Assembly (NCBI RefSeq): GCF_029873635.1
Contig: NC_080423.1
Span: forward strand, 92,115,191-92,179,190
DNA from: Malania oleifera
Lineage: Eukaryota > Streptophyta > Magnoliopsida > Santalales > Ximeniaceae
DNA: 64,000 bases
Direction: 5' to 3'
The position numbers and the translations under genes were made by a program. Positions 47,209-59,916 of the stretch are shown one piece after another. Every line of letters starts with the position of its first letter. The stretch's first letter is position 1. The notes below the pieces were generated by a model that worked only from the letters and a program-made list of their open reading frames with translations, was not told the DNA's origin and searched no databases.

Positions 47209-48603
47209 CAAGCTATTAGAGACATGGTTTTGATGATTAATACAAGCATTTAGTGAAAGATTTCTTTGAACCCAAACCTAGGCACTCTTGCATTCTAGTT
47301 ATTCATTTCATAGTGCTCAATCTCTCTTACTCTCTAAATTGTATTTGATTCAATCCTTGAGAGATTATGTGTGAGTTTTTTTTTATATTTATTATCAGCT
47401 CAAATTAAAGGAGCATCATTTGTATTTATGTAGTGATTCCAAAAAAATTATTATTATTATTTAATAATTATTAATTAAATAATATAATATAAAAATACAT
47501 ATTAATATAATAAAATAATATTATATATATATATACATATATTAAAAGGAAGGATCAGAATGCTTCTAACCTTCTATAGCATCCTGAATTTTTTTTTTAG
47601 CGAGCAGAGGCAGCGCCCCCCCTGCGAATCTTCACTCTCTCTCTCCTTGTCCCTCCTTCTCTCTCCTCTCGATTTTCTCAGCCTAACGAGCACCAAACGA
47701 AAAACTGAAAATATCATTGGATTTCATTCTCTGCCACCGACATTCTTACTGGAGTGGATTTGTCGTAAAAGCGTCGTAGGAACCACTCCTAGGGTAAGGT
47801 AACCCCTCTCTCTCTCTCTCTCTCTATCCTTAATTTTTCCTTAAATCTCTAGCTAAATTGACAATCGGACACCACCATAGGGTCCTAGGTTTGATCCTCA
47901 TCATGTTGGTCAGAGCAAATTTTTAATTTGAGTTTCCTAAACACCACTCTAAGGCTAGGGTGAGGATAGTGGAATTATATCCATTATTTATTTTTAAAGT
48001 TTAATTAGTTATTGGGAGTGTGTGGCTCTAGTCAATATTAAAATAATTATTATTCTGGGAATTGAATTGATTGATTTGAGAGAAATGTGAATTTCATGGT
48101 TTTGAGCTTTGTATGCTGCGGGAGTAGGATAGGGTATTTTAGCAGGCCTCTCAGTAAGTCAGGTAAGGGGAATTAAATTATGTCAGAAGTTTTTTGAAAT
48201 TAAAGGATTAAATCCAAGTATGACATGAAAATAATATATATGAATTTGCAAATTTTATCGGGTATATATATACCTATGTGTGTGTGTGTGTGTGTGTGAA
48301 ATGGTAGTTTTGGAAGTATTCAATGTTTTACTAGATAATTATGATATGGTCAAACATTATTGGTAATCTATGTGGCATGAGAAATAATTTTGATTACTGA
48401 AAAATAAATCTGCAAATATTTTATACGAGAGAATGGAGTTTATGTTGGGATATAAACAGATATGATGATATGAGTAATATACTTATATGTTTGAGATAGA
48501 TATGTTGAAATGAGATTTATACAAACATGTTTTTTTTTCTTTTTTATCAGACATGATATAATAATATGTGATATACACAGTTATGATAGTTTTATACTGA
48601 TAG

Positions 48604-49955
48604 CGTAACGACCCAAAAATTTCACCATTTTTTAAATATGAAATAGATTAATATGTTACCCCTGTTAAACCTATTATAACATCTCAGGTCTCAGATGGGC
48701 ACTGAGGTATTTCTGTACATAATAAACACACCTATGCAGCAGAAAACCTAAAGTCATATACCCATTTATACATTATAATACCAAAATTCAGTGTTTCCAA
48801 ACCATAGATACATACTTACACCTCTCACCAATACCAATTATTCAAAAACATAAACCTCTGAATACACTTACCCTATAGGCAGGGCAAAACAAAAAATCAC
48901 TCTATCTAGAAGCCTGATCTACTCGCCTAACTGGTTCACCTGAAAAATGTTAGATTATTGGGATGAGACGATGCTCAATAAGTGGAAATATGTTATTACT
49001 AGTGTGTGGCGACCAAGTTGCATAAATACTATAATAATATCTGAAACTGTATAAGCTAGTAAATCAGTATAAAGTATAACTTACATTTATCGTAATTTAA
49101 AACATAACTGTATCATCTGAGTTTTCTACTTTTCATACTTCTAATATCATACTATATTTATTAAATTCTGTAAATCTGTATACATACACATAACTGAGAT
49201 TTTTCCCTAGAAAATTGTATGTCATGATTTAACCCCTCATGACAGGGTTGTGCAGCCCATAGGCTGGACTTAACTCTGGTTGGCCTACCAGGTAAGTCAA
49301 CTATACTCTACCCATCCTCACTTCGGCCAAATTGTGTCCTCTCTTAAGCATGGAACTGGAAAACTACCTCGTCAAACCGGGCCCCCTCAATGTAGAGTTC
49401 TGGGGAGACTGCAAACACTCCGGGCGTGGTTGACGGAATCCACATACTATCTGAGATATGTGGTTGCACTCTGATCTAAAAATAGCAATGGTATCGTGCT
49501 CTGCTGACTAAATCTTTCTGAAATATTTCATTAGGGATCTGATACTGTATATATACTATTACTATAATTACCCTAATGTCTTCATTAAGTTTCCAAAATA
49601 ACTACAACACTATAAATGTGAACTGTAAATACTATAATATCTTAATAACATCACTGTATTATCTGATTGCTACAGCTGTATGTCTGACTGTAATATCTAA
49701 CTGTATAATCTGTAAAATCTGAGTATTATGGTTTTAGGAAACATGGCATTTTGTAATCACTGTAACATACTGGTCTAAAAAATATCTATAATACTTGTAT
49801 GATAAGTATCTATTGGGTAAATATCTATTTATATATGTATATACTGTAAATCATGATATTCTGTAAAAACTATATAAATTCTATATCAGGCAAATATCCA
49901 CTCAGGCCACACAGATAATAAAAACTCACATTCTAGAAAAAATGGATGATAAACT

Positions 49956-49997
<42 letters not shown>

Positions 49998-50365
49998 CAA
50001 AATTTTTTGATAACCTTGCTAAAATTCCTAGCATAGCATATTTCCCTTACCTCATTTCTAAAAAGCCCCTACAAAGTCTAGTCTTGCACCCACAGGGTTC
50101 CACATTCAATATCCTAAAAATAGCATCTCCTTGAAGAAAATTTCAGTATTTCTTTAACTATTACATTTTCTACAACTATGGGAAAGGTCAATACTAAATA
50201 AAAAACTTTTCCCTGAATTTGGGATGGAGTTCAAGTCAGCCCGACCAACAATCCACTCCAGCAGATTTGAAGAGAACTTTTCCAGCAGCGTCATGGTGGC
50301 CTCGGATCGTCGAACAACAAGAAACAGAGCCGAAATCGAAGAGAGAAGGGGAGAGGGTCAATTTT

Positions 50366-50403
<38 letters not shown>

Positions 50404-50721
50404 ATGTGCGATTTTCTGCTAAAAATATGGTTTTTGGCTTACTTATAGACCTGGATTCGTCGACGAGACACGTCATCTCGTCAACGAGTCCATAAAGGAA
50501 GTTCGTCGTCAAACATGAACTCCTCGTCGACGAATTTCAAACTGCAAAACCCCCTCTCGATAACTTCTCAGCGACGAGACACGTGTTCACGTCAACAATC
50601 CCTAGTAAAATACTCGTTGACAAATCCCTGCATTCGTCGACAAGACCCTATAAGCCCTTTTTTGAAATTTCCCTTTCCTTCTTCTTTTATTATTTAATTA
50701 TCATAATTTTACGGGTCTCTA
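48604..50721 (-). mobile_element. Second gypsy LTR nested in inverse orientation
   Basis: About 2118 bp, plus-strand CGTAACGACCC (TG decayed to CG) to ACGGGTCTCTA. The left TSD is GATAG (48599-48603). The right TSD is lost here, but a duplicate of this junction at 54681-54698 reads ...TCTTTACA/GATAG, confirming the site. On the minus strand it has a GAG/GTAAGGG donor-like site at 50050, conserved block 49010-48961, acceptor-like TTTTTCAG at 48940, and GTCGACGAG palindromes at 50455-50640. A plus-strand relative is at 58140-59916. Confidence 0.82.
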
Positions 50722-51660
50722 AATATAACGAACAGACATGAGTTACAAACGAGATGTGTTAGACATGGATAATCATGTGCTTGAACATGTTTATGAGAAA
50801 TGATAGCTTTTGGGAAAATAGATTTTTATGTAAAATGAGTGATCCCGATTGTTTAGTGAAATGAGAGCATGATACTGTTGCTAGTGATTAAATTAGTGCA
50901 ACCACATAGTTCGGGGAGCGTGTAGGTATTGGAAGTCAATTGGGCTTTCGAAAAAATGTTGACTGCCCCTATGGTCGGACCAGGCTGCGGTGGGCCAATT
51001 GTACTACAGACGAGGTAATCTGACTTAGCTTAGTAGCCTTCAAACCGCACAATCCAATCATGTGGGGTTATTACATGACAATGAGATGGATGGGTCTCCT
51101 CATTACAAACGCAATACACTCATATGATAGTACTTTGACATATATGATACTCTGTATACTGAAATATTTATTGAGCATGTTATATTTTTGGAAAAAGTAT
51201 ATGGTTACAAGTATACATATATGTTATGGATATGACTACAGATTCCTATGATACCTTAGTTAAATCAATATTTTTATAAACATGATATGATATACTGAAA
51301 CTCACTGCCACACACTGATAATAATTTATTCCCACTTACTGAGAGGTGTCTCACCCCATAGATCTTAAATATTTCAGGAAATTCGGAACGTTAGGTGGAG
51401 CGAGCTCCGAGATAGAGGATACGTCGCCTTATAGTGCAGGGTATGTGGGTTTATTTTGAAAAACGCGATTATAAGTGTATAAACTTTGAATTAGTGGTTG
51501 ACTTATTTTGGGAGTTATGTGTATATTTTGGAGACATGTAGTACTCTGGTGTTATAAACAAAGTTTAAACGTGTTATGTTTTTCGCTGCATAGATAAAGT
51601 ATGTGTGTGGACAGATGTATTCTCGGTACCCCAGTTTGGGTCCGGATTGACTCGATTGTC

Positions 51661-51679
51661 TTTATTATTATTATTATTA

Positions 51680-51723
<44 letters not shown>
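51661..51723. repeat. (TTA)n microsatellite in the gypsy LTR
   Basis: About 60 bp, nearly pure. The related copy at 57750-57800 has its own expansion at the same site. Confidence 0.95.
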
Positions 51724-51724
<1 letters not shown>

Positions 51725-52151
51725 GGTATCAGAGGTAATTGGTTGAAAAAAAAAACAGGGTGTCACAATTTAATCATCTTCTTGTAAAGGTTCTTTATGA
51801 ACCAAGTTGTAAGGCTCTTGGTGAGCGCGGTAGGGATTTATTCCCGAGTTGTAAGGCTTGCTCCATCGGTGAAGGAGTATTCATAGTGGATTGTGGAATC
51901 CTTGGCTTGGTGCTAAGGCGTAGACGTAGGCTTGGTGCCGAACCATGTAAAAATACTGGTGTTGATTTTCTCTCCCTATACTCTTTATTATTTGTCTTGT
52001 GCATGATTTAAATTTCATATATTGTGATATAATTGTTTGCATCTTGCCAAGACTTTTGTTTTGTAGAGAAAATCGTTTATCCACAAAAAGAATCTATTCA
52101 CCCCTCCCCCCTTTAGATTATATACTCCCGGTTGGGACGTTTAACAAAATA

Positions 52152-53440
52152 AGATCAAGTTAGAATTTTAAGCTCGTGCACTTAAGGAGTATAACCCTAT
52201 CGTGAGAAGCACACTACAATTAAACTCAATAAAAAAATTAATAAACTATTTTCACATGACAAGCTGAAAATAACTTTATGAAAAAGTTTCACATGGTCCA
52301 AAATTTTCTTAATCACTTTTTACTTTTTCAGTCTATGTCAAAATTGTGATATTCTCTTATTCACATGAAACATGTTCCATTTTACATTATATTAATATTT
52401 GTAACTTGTTTATAGTATTCTTCGCTAAGAAGTCTACATCTCTTTCTTATTTGGGCCTATGAGCTCAAATGGCCATCTCTTTACCCTCCAAATATAATGG
52501 TAAGTGTTTGACTTCGAGTACGTGGAAAAACTTTAGCAGATAGGAGTCATTATATTGTAGAGACTTGTTTCAAGTATTAGAGGAGCATCAAGAGAAAACA
52601 TCGATCTTTTTCGAACTATGCTACTTATTGGTTACAGCAAAATATGGAAAATGGATGAATGAACTCGGTTCAAGAGAAGAAAGAAGTGGAAAAAAGAAAA
52701 AAAACAAGAAAAACAAAGAAGATAAGCACTGAACAAGGCATACTCAATCACATAATATCACATAAAACTTCTCACTATCAATACATGATAAACCCTAAAA
52801 CCACAGCTACAAGCATATTTGAAATATAAGGCATCAAATGACACTTAGATACATGCATTTTGATAAACTGTAGTTAGATATGGTAAGTTATTTGAAGACA
52901 AAATGTTAAATAATATATTTGTACTAATATGATAAAATAACAATACAAGATAGGGTCTAAATGCATTTCATTTGATAGAGAAATAATATGAAAAATATCA
53001 ATCCATTGAAATATAGGCATGAAATGATACTTAGATACATGCATTCTGATCAACTGTAGTTAGATATGGTAAGTTGTTTGAAGACAAAATGTTAAATAAT
53101 GTATGCATACTAATATGATAAAATAACAATGCAACATAGGGTCTAAATGCATTTCATTTGATAGAAGAATAGCATGAAAATCTTATTAGCATATCCATTG
53201 AATTTAAACTATAATTTTATCATCACCCAAGAATGATTTGATTTCCAATAAGTTAATTTGATTAAGTTAAGACATTGAACCAAATCTATGGTCTTTGAAT
53301 AGATCAATACATTCATGCACAATCAATGTTGCTATTATCTAACATCTTACCTTCAAATTATCGGGAGATTTATCGGATCAAATTGTGAGGTTGAATCATA
53401 AAATTGTAAATTTTTACGAACTGAAAAATCACATAAAAGG
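52152..53440. other. Intergenic, no gene; contains a 186-bp tandem duplication
   Basis: 52821-53006 and 53007-53192 are two diverged direct copies sharing CTTAGATACATGCATT, GTAGTTAGATATGGTAAGTT and GGGTCTAAATGCATTTC. Nothing else recognised. Confidence 0.7.
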
Positions 53441-53545
53441 GCAACCCGATGCACAAAGCTCTCGCATATGCGAGGTCTACAGAAGGGGGCGGACCATAAT
53501 GGGTGTATAGTACACATCCTTACCTTACATTTCTGCAAGAGAATT
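53441..53545 (-). mobile_element. Au-type SINE fragment
   Basis: Minus strand contains CTTGCAGAAATGTAAGG, TATACACCCATTATGGTCCG, CCCTTCTGTAGACCTCGC and GAGAGCTTTGTGCATCGGG, the 3' half of the Au SINE layout. The 5' promoter half is absent, and no TSD was found. Confidence 0.75.
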
Positions 53546-54081
53546 GTCACTTTTAGATATAAAAATCAAACATCGATATAACATTTTAAGAAATTTAGGC
53601 AATTACAAATGATAACAGAGTTTAAATTAGGAATGGCAATAAGATTTTGCAAAATAGAATTATCTTTTATGATATTCTCATATTTTAAAGCTATATTTTT
53701 TACGAACCAAAAACATTATTAAATTTGTAAAGTTTAAGCAAAATGAATTTTTTTTTTTTTTTTTTGTCTTCATCTCCGGGGCATATCTTTGGACTCCTCT
53801 ATTTTTGTTTGATTATAGGGTATGGCGTGAATAAAAGTTATCAAAAACAAGATCTCAAATTGAAAATTAAAAAAAAAATATTTAATTTATCAAAATTTTA
53901 TAACATATATAGGACCTTAGGATTCTATAAAAGAATTATTTCAAGACATTGGATGGAAGCTTCAGTTGAAATTTAGTTTGTATAGGACCCTAGGAGTACA
54001 TGAATTAAGCATGGCACTATGAATATGATAGCAGGCTCTGCTTCTAGACGCACTACAACAACAACAGAAAACAGGGGATTG
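53546..54081. other. Intergenic, nothing recognised
   Basis: AT-rich. The ORF at 53743-53976 is low-complexity Phe/Lys-rich and not credible. Confidence 0.55.
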
Positions 54082-54622
54082 TTAAAGGACATAGTAAGCA
54101 TATAAGATATCAAAATAGTTTTTCAAATATGTTTTTATTAACAAGATATCTTATAGTCAAGAGAAAACTCTTTTGAACAATTATTAAACTCTATTAGACT
54201 TAATATATTTCATATACTTTTATCCAAGAATGTTTTAAGTGATTAAAAGACTTTTTGGTTGGGTTTAAAATCATCAAAACCATGTCTAGACAAGCGTAGT
54301 AGCTTGTATTTATAGTCAAAATATCCAACTAGCCGTTATTGGACCATTGAGAGCAATTTTCAAACAAAACTAACATTTTTTACCCATTAGCGTCATTCTG
54401 TCCGTTGGACTCGTCAACTAGTCCCCTACACTCATCAACTAGTGTCAACTAGTCACTCGTCAATAAATCTCCTGTTCTCGTCAACGAGTGACCTGAATCA
54501 TAAAAAGTCATCAACATGAAAGTTGTGGAATTTTTTCTTAGCTTTCCAGGGTCACCAAGATTGTCCTTTTTTTGGACATTTCTAGCAAAAGTTATGCCCC
54601 AAATACTGAAGGGTGTTCAAGA
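54082..54622. mobile_element. Rearranged fragment of the copia-like LTR (direct then inverted)
   Basis: 54082-54272 matches 46682-46868 in direct orientation. 54273-54622 matches 47236-46899 inverted, including the GTCAACGAG-type motifs and the TATA region. A small inversion within one LTR copy explains the order. Confidence 0.8.
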
Positions 54623-57600
54623 AGCCCTTTTTTGAAATTTCCCTTTCCTTCTTCTTTTATTATTTAATTATCACAATTTTACGGGTCTTTACAGATAGAT
54701 ATGACAAACAAACATGAGTTACAAACGAGATGTGTTACACATGGATACTCATGTGCTTGGGCATGTTTACGAGAAATGATAGCTTTTGGGAAAATAGATT
54801 TGTATGTAAAATGAGTGATGGAAATGAGAACCCTATTGTTTAATGAAATGAGAGCATGGTACCGTTGCTAGTGACTAAATTAGTGCAACCACACAGTTCG
54901 GGGAGCGTGTAGGTATTGGAAGTCGATTGGGCCTTCGGAGAAATGTTAACTGCCCCTATGGCCGGACCAGGCTGTGGTGGGCCAATTGTACTACAGATGA
55001 GTGTTAGCTTTGGTGCAATCCCAAGAGGGGGGTGAATTGGTATTTAATATTTTTTTTCCCCTAGGTCAATCCACTAATAACAGTATAACACAGCCTAACG
55101 TCAATCTATGCAATTTAGAAATTAAACATACACGTGTAGAAAAGTAAGGTGCAAAAAGGTAAACAATACACGCGATATGTTATTAGGGTTCGGCCAAATT
55201 GCCTACGTCCCCGCCTTGACTAACAAGCACAAGGATTACCACTATAGGCTCACTTGATGGGTGGAGCGGTACCTAAACAATCAGGTCAATTAGCATAGGA
55301 CTGACCTCAACCTTTACAACTAGGTCAATTAACACAGGGTTGACCTCAACCTAACCAATCCTTACCAGGCAGGATTACCGCCCCCTCAGGCCATGCTTGG
55401 AAATACAACAATATTCACTCAATAAAATGGTACAGTGATTGTGCTTTCACGTAAAACAGATATGTACCCAATATGCGCAAGTAATAATCAATTCACACCA
55501 AATATGTATGAACTATAAGTTCAGTGGTGTATATGTGCAATCTACGCTCAATATAATATAATCAGTATGATACTCAAAAGTGTTGAATACAAGCAATATC
55601 TTCGAATCTAAGCAAAGTACTTCAATAGCAAATCAATATTCCAAAGATACGAATCAGATAATCAAACTAGTTCAAAAGGGTTTTCTTCAATGTAATATGC
55701 ACTACTAGTTTGAAAATATTTGCTTCTTTGAAAAAATATTTGCATAAACAAAAACCTTGGACACTTGCAACAAGATGCAAATATCCTAAACTTACTTAGT
55801 TTATCCCTACACAAGATTTATCAAGTTAAATCTGTGGGATAAACTATGCCAAACTCCCCAAAATCAATTTCAAATATTCAAGCAAGGCAATGAGAGTATT
55901 AGCAATACCTAATAAGTACTAGCACACAAAAATATACTCACAATGCTAAGATATATCAAGAGAATGAATATACGTGAGTATTTGGAGTGGAATAGGCTAA
56001 AATAGGTTTTTGAGATTTAGAGGATTTTTGCTAATTATTTAGGCTAATCTCTTGCTAATTATTGCAAATGAAGCCCTATATATAGAGAAAGGAAAAATTT
56101 TAGCCATTAGGACATGTAGGGTATTATTATATTTGTTTTAAACATTTTAACCCCATTAACCCTGTTTTAAAAAATAAACCGTAGTAAAAAATAGGTCCAA
56201 CCCGAGAGCACCGGTAGACCAAAAACACTTTCTGTTGACCCAAATTCTTGAGGTTCAGTCGACCGGGCTAAAAATGAACTATCCTCTCGGTTGACCGGAC
56301 ATGTATGTCCGAGGCGATTTTTTCGTATGTCCGAGGTTCGGTCGATTAGGGTGAAAATGAACTAGGTCGGTCGGTCGACCAGACCATTGGGTTCCCACAC
56401 GTGGGAACTCGGTCGACCAAGTTAGTGGTATACAAATTCTTCTCGATTGACTAGGAGGTCAAAATGTTGACTTCCTAGGAGTTCGGTCAACCAAGGTAGA
56501 TTAAACTATCATAGCTTGGTCGACCGGGCTATGGTCAAATGGTTGACCCAGACCGGGTTCAGTCAACCGGGGGTAGAATGAACTACACAGGTTGGTCAAC
56601 TGAAGGTGCACATTTTGTACATTTCGGTCCTGTTTCATTCCACAGTCACCCTATTCAAGTGATCATTCATATACGTGCATAAGTGAGTGTTCTAGGTTCA
56701 TTTCTAGGTCCTTTTGAAGGCACCAGAAAAAAATCCAGTGTCGGTCGACCGATCGACCAAAGGGTGTTCCCTAAGGTCTTTCGATGGTCATTTGATTTTC
56801 AAGAGATGTGTAGGGACCTAGAGTCATTCTATGGTCTTTGAGCTTTGTAGTTTTACATACATGATATGCTGATTATTACAGACTTTTTCTTAATTAAATA
56901 TGACAGACCCAAATAGAAATTACAACAATTAAATTATAACTAGGGTCTTCATTTTCCTCTGAGTCTCCGAGTGCCATCATATGATACCGCTAAGATAAAC
57001 CTGCACATCAACTTGGTAGACATTAAATACCTGAGTATGTCATAATCAAACCAAGGTATAACCCATAGGGTCAACAACAAGGTATTCCGACTTAGCCTGA
57101 TAAGCCAACCAAGGTTAAGTCCCGCCTTCGAACCGCACCACCCAATCATGTGGGGTTATTACATGACTATAAGATGGATAGGTTTCCTCATTACAAACGC
57201 AATACACTCATATGATAGTACTTTGACATATATGATACTTTGTATATTGAAATATTTATTGAGCATGATTATATTTTTGAAAAAAGTAAATGGTTACAAG
57301 TATACATATATGTTATGGATATGAGTACAGATTCCTATGATACCTTAGTTAAATCAATATTTTTATAAACATGATATGATACACTGAAATTCAATGCCAC
57401 ACACTGATAATAATTTATTCTCATTTACTGAGAGGTATCTCACCCCATAGATCTTAAATATTTCAGGAAATTCGGAACGTCAGGCAGAGCGAGCTTCGAG
57501 ATAGAGGATGCGTCGCCCTATAGTGCAGGGTATGTGGGTTTATTTTGAAAAACACGATTATGAGTGTATAAACTTTGAATTAGTGGTTGACTTATTTTGG

Positions 57601-57749
57601 GGGTCATGAGTATATTTTCGAGACATGTAGTACTCTGGTGTTGTAAATAAAGTTTAAACGTGTTATGTTTTTCGTTGCATAGATAAAGTATGTGTGTGGA
57701 CAGATGTATTCCCGGTACCCCATTTTGGGTCCAGATTGACTCAATTGTC

Positions 57750-57800
<51 letters not shown>
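54623..57800 (+). mobile_element. Duplicate of the gypsy LTR 3' part, with a nested copia solo LTR
   Basis: 54623-54693 is the end of the inverse LTR seen at 50650-50721, and 54694-55001 plus 57077-57800 matches 50722-51723. The conserved block is at 57395-57448 and the acceptor-like TTTCAG at about 57466. It ends in a (TTA)n run (57750-57800). The nested LTR is 55002-57076. Confidence 0.82.
55002..57076 (-). mobile_element. Copia-like solo LTR, about 2.1 kb
   Basis: Minus strand from TGTTGACCCTATGGG (57076) to ...GCACCAAAGCTAACA (55002). The flanks are ATGAG (54997-55001) and ACAAG (57077-57081). The empty site in the sister copy at about 51034 reads ACGAG, so each TSD copy has one CpG transition. 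Clusters of GGTCGACCGG-type motifs lie at 56260-56760, upstream of a TATA-like CTATATATAGGG at 56086-56076. No coding sequence. Confidence 0.83.
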
Positions 57801-58204
57801 TTTATACATACAGATATATATAACAGTATACAGATAATTATTCAGAACAGTATATATAGTGTATATAGAAAGCTATGTTTTCCTAAATGCCATAACACTC
57901 AGAGTATACAGATAGTTTATACAAACAATTTATAAAGACATATTATGCAGTTATAACATCAAGATGTTACAGTTATTCAGATATCACAGTATTTACAGCA
58001 CAAAATTATGGTGTTATGATTATTTTGGAAATATGATGAAAACAATAAATATATATATATATATATATATGTATTTATATAGTATCATATCCCTGTCGAA
58101 AGATTATAGATAGATACAGTTTATAGAGCACGGTACCGTATCTAGATTGACTTGATTGTCTATAAGTAAGCCAAAAACCATATTTTTAGCAGAAAATCGC
58201 ACAT

Positions 58205-58272
<68 letters not shown>

Positions 58273-58640
58273 AAAATTGACCCTCTCCCCTTCTCTCTTC
58301 GATTTCGGCTCCGTTTCTTGTTGTTCGAAGATCCGAGGCCACCACGACGCTGCTGGAAAAGTTCTCTTCAAATCTGTTGGAGTGGATCGTTGGTCGGGCT
58401 GACTTGAACTCCATCCCAAATTCAGGGAAAAGTTTTTTATTTAGTATTGACCTTTCCCATAGTTGTAGAAAATGTAATAGTTAAAGAAATATTGAAATTT
58501 TCTTCAAGGAGATGCTATTTTCAGGATATTGAATGTGGAACCCTATGGGTGCAAGACTAGACTTTGTAGGGGCTTTTTAGAAATGAGGTAAGGGAAATAT
58601 GCTATGCTAGGAATTTTAGCAAGGTTATCAAAAAATTTTG

Positions 58641-58682
<42 letters not shown>

Positions 58683-59916
58683 AGTTTATCATCCATTTTT
58701 TCTAGAATGTGAGTTTTTATTATCTGTGTGGCCTGAGTGGATATTTGCCTGATATAGAATTTATATAGTTTTTTCAGAATATCATGATTTATAGTATATA
58801 CATATATAAATAGATATTTACCCAATAGATACTTATCATACAAGTATATATAGTGTATATAGAAAGCTATGTTTTCCTAAATGCCATAACACTCAGAGTA
58901 TACAGATAGTTTATACAAACAATTTATAAAGACATATTATGCAGTTATAACATCAAGATGTTACAGTTATTCAGATATCACAGTATTTACAGCACAAAAT
59001 TATGGTGTTATGATTATTTTGGAAATATGATGAAAACAATAAATAAATATATATATATATATATGTATTTATATAGTATCATATCCCTGTCGAAAGATTA
59101 TAGATAGATACAGTTTATAGAGCACGGTACCGTTGCTAATATAGATAGAGTGCAATCACATATCTCAGATAGTGTGTGGGTACCGTCAAACTATGTTCGG
59201 AGAGGATGTAGCTCCTCTGTACGCTGGGTTGAGGGGGCCAATTTGACGAGGTAGTAGCCAATCCCAAGCTAAGAAGTGGATGCAGTTTAGCTGGGTTGAG
59301 GTAGTGTAGAGTATAATGACTTACCTGGAGGACCAACCAGGTTAAGTCCCACCTACGGGCCACACAATCCTGTTATGAGGGGTCAAATTATGACATACAT
59401 AGTCCTAGGGAAAGATCACAGTTATGTATATGTATACAGTTTTACAGCTTTTGTCGTATATAGTATGATATAACAGTATGAATGATAGAAAGTTCAGATG
59501 ATACAAATGGTTTAAGCTACTATGCATGTATTTTACAGATTTGTCAAATCATGTAGTTTTTTATATTAATATTATAGTTTTACGACTCGGTTGCCACACA
59601 CTAGTAATAGCATATTTCCACTTACTGAGTGTTGTCTCACCCTATTACTTTACCATTTTTCAGGTGAGCCAGCTAGGCGAGCAGAGTAGGCTCGCAGATA
59701 GAGTGACTTCTTTGTTGCCCTAGTTGTAGGGTAAGTTTTGCACAGAGATGTATTTTTGAGATAGATGATATTAGAGGGAAACGTTTTATGGTTATAGTCT
59801 GTATGTATAGAATTTTGGTATTGTATAGTATATATGGTTGTATGACTTATATCTCTGCTACTTAGGTATGGTTATATAGATAAAAAAAAAAATGGAGAAA
59901 TTTTGACGATGTTACA
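57801..59916 (+). mobile_element. Gypsy LTR, plus-strand relative of 48604-50721, with internal duplication
   Basis: 58141-59916 is the inverse counterpart of 50440-48604 and ends TTTTGACGATGTTACA. It has a TATA-like CTATAAAAA (58268-58276), a donor-like ATGAG/GTAAGGG at 58588, conserved block 59592-59643 and acceptor-like TTTTTCAG at 59662-59663. The leading segment 57848-58132 is a displaced copy of 58846-59132 from the LTR middle. The LTR 5' end, upstream of about 58140, is missing. Confidence 0.8.
58208..58269. repeat. (TC)n microsatellite in the LTR leader
   Basis: About 60 bp. The inverse copy at 50371-50402 has a shorter run. The Arg-Glu repeat ORFs over these tracts are artefacts. 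Confidence 0.95.

Larger units (their letters stand above)
47429..51767 (+). mobile_element. Gypsy solo LTR nested in the copia LTR
   Basis: It starts TGTAGTGATTCCAAAAAA and ends CAGGGTGTCACA, with a perfect TSD ATTTA (47424-47428 and 51768-51772). Net length without its own nested insertion (48604-50721) is about 2.2 kb, similar to the chromovirus LTRs. It has a donor-like GTCAG/GTAAGGGG at 48163, conserved block 51307-51358 and acceptor-like ATTTCAG at 51376-51377. Partial copies occur at 54694-57800 and 63483-64000. Confidence 0.85.
45949..52146 (+). mobile_element. Copia-like solo LTR (about 1.85 kb net) split by a gypsy LTR
   Basis: It starts TGTTAGTCTTAGAGG at 45949 and ends GGGACGTTTAACA at 52146. 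The TSD AAATA is perfect (45944-45948 and 52147-52151). A TATA-like TATAAATA lies at 47201-47208, preceded by a cluster of CTCGTCGACGAG palindromes (47028-47125). A second LTR-start-like TGTTAGTCTTGGTGGC occurs at 46118, so the first 169 bp may be a partial terminal duplication. The distal part after the nested insertion is 51773-52146. Confidence 0.82.

Noticed and set aside
50219-50422. ORF with Arg-Glu repeats, also at 58186-58419 with the same N-terminus
   Set aside because: Both are the same LTR leader in two copies. The repeats come from (GA)n, and the frame depends on microsatellite length.
51724-51735. TGGTATCAGAGG, a perfect-looking primer-binding site on the plus strand
   Set aside because: The TSD ATTTA places the LTR end at 51767, 32 bp downstream, so the motif lies inside the LTR. 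No interior or gag follows.
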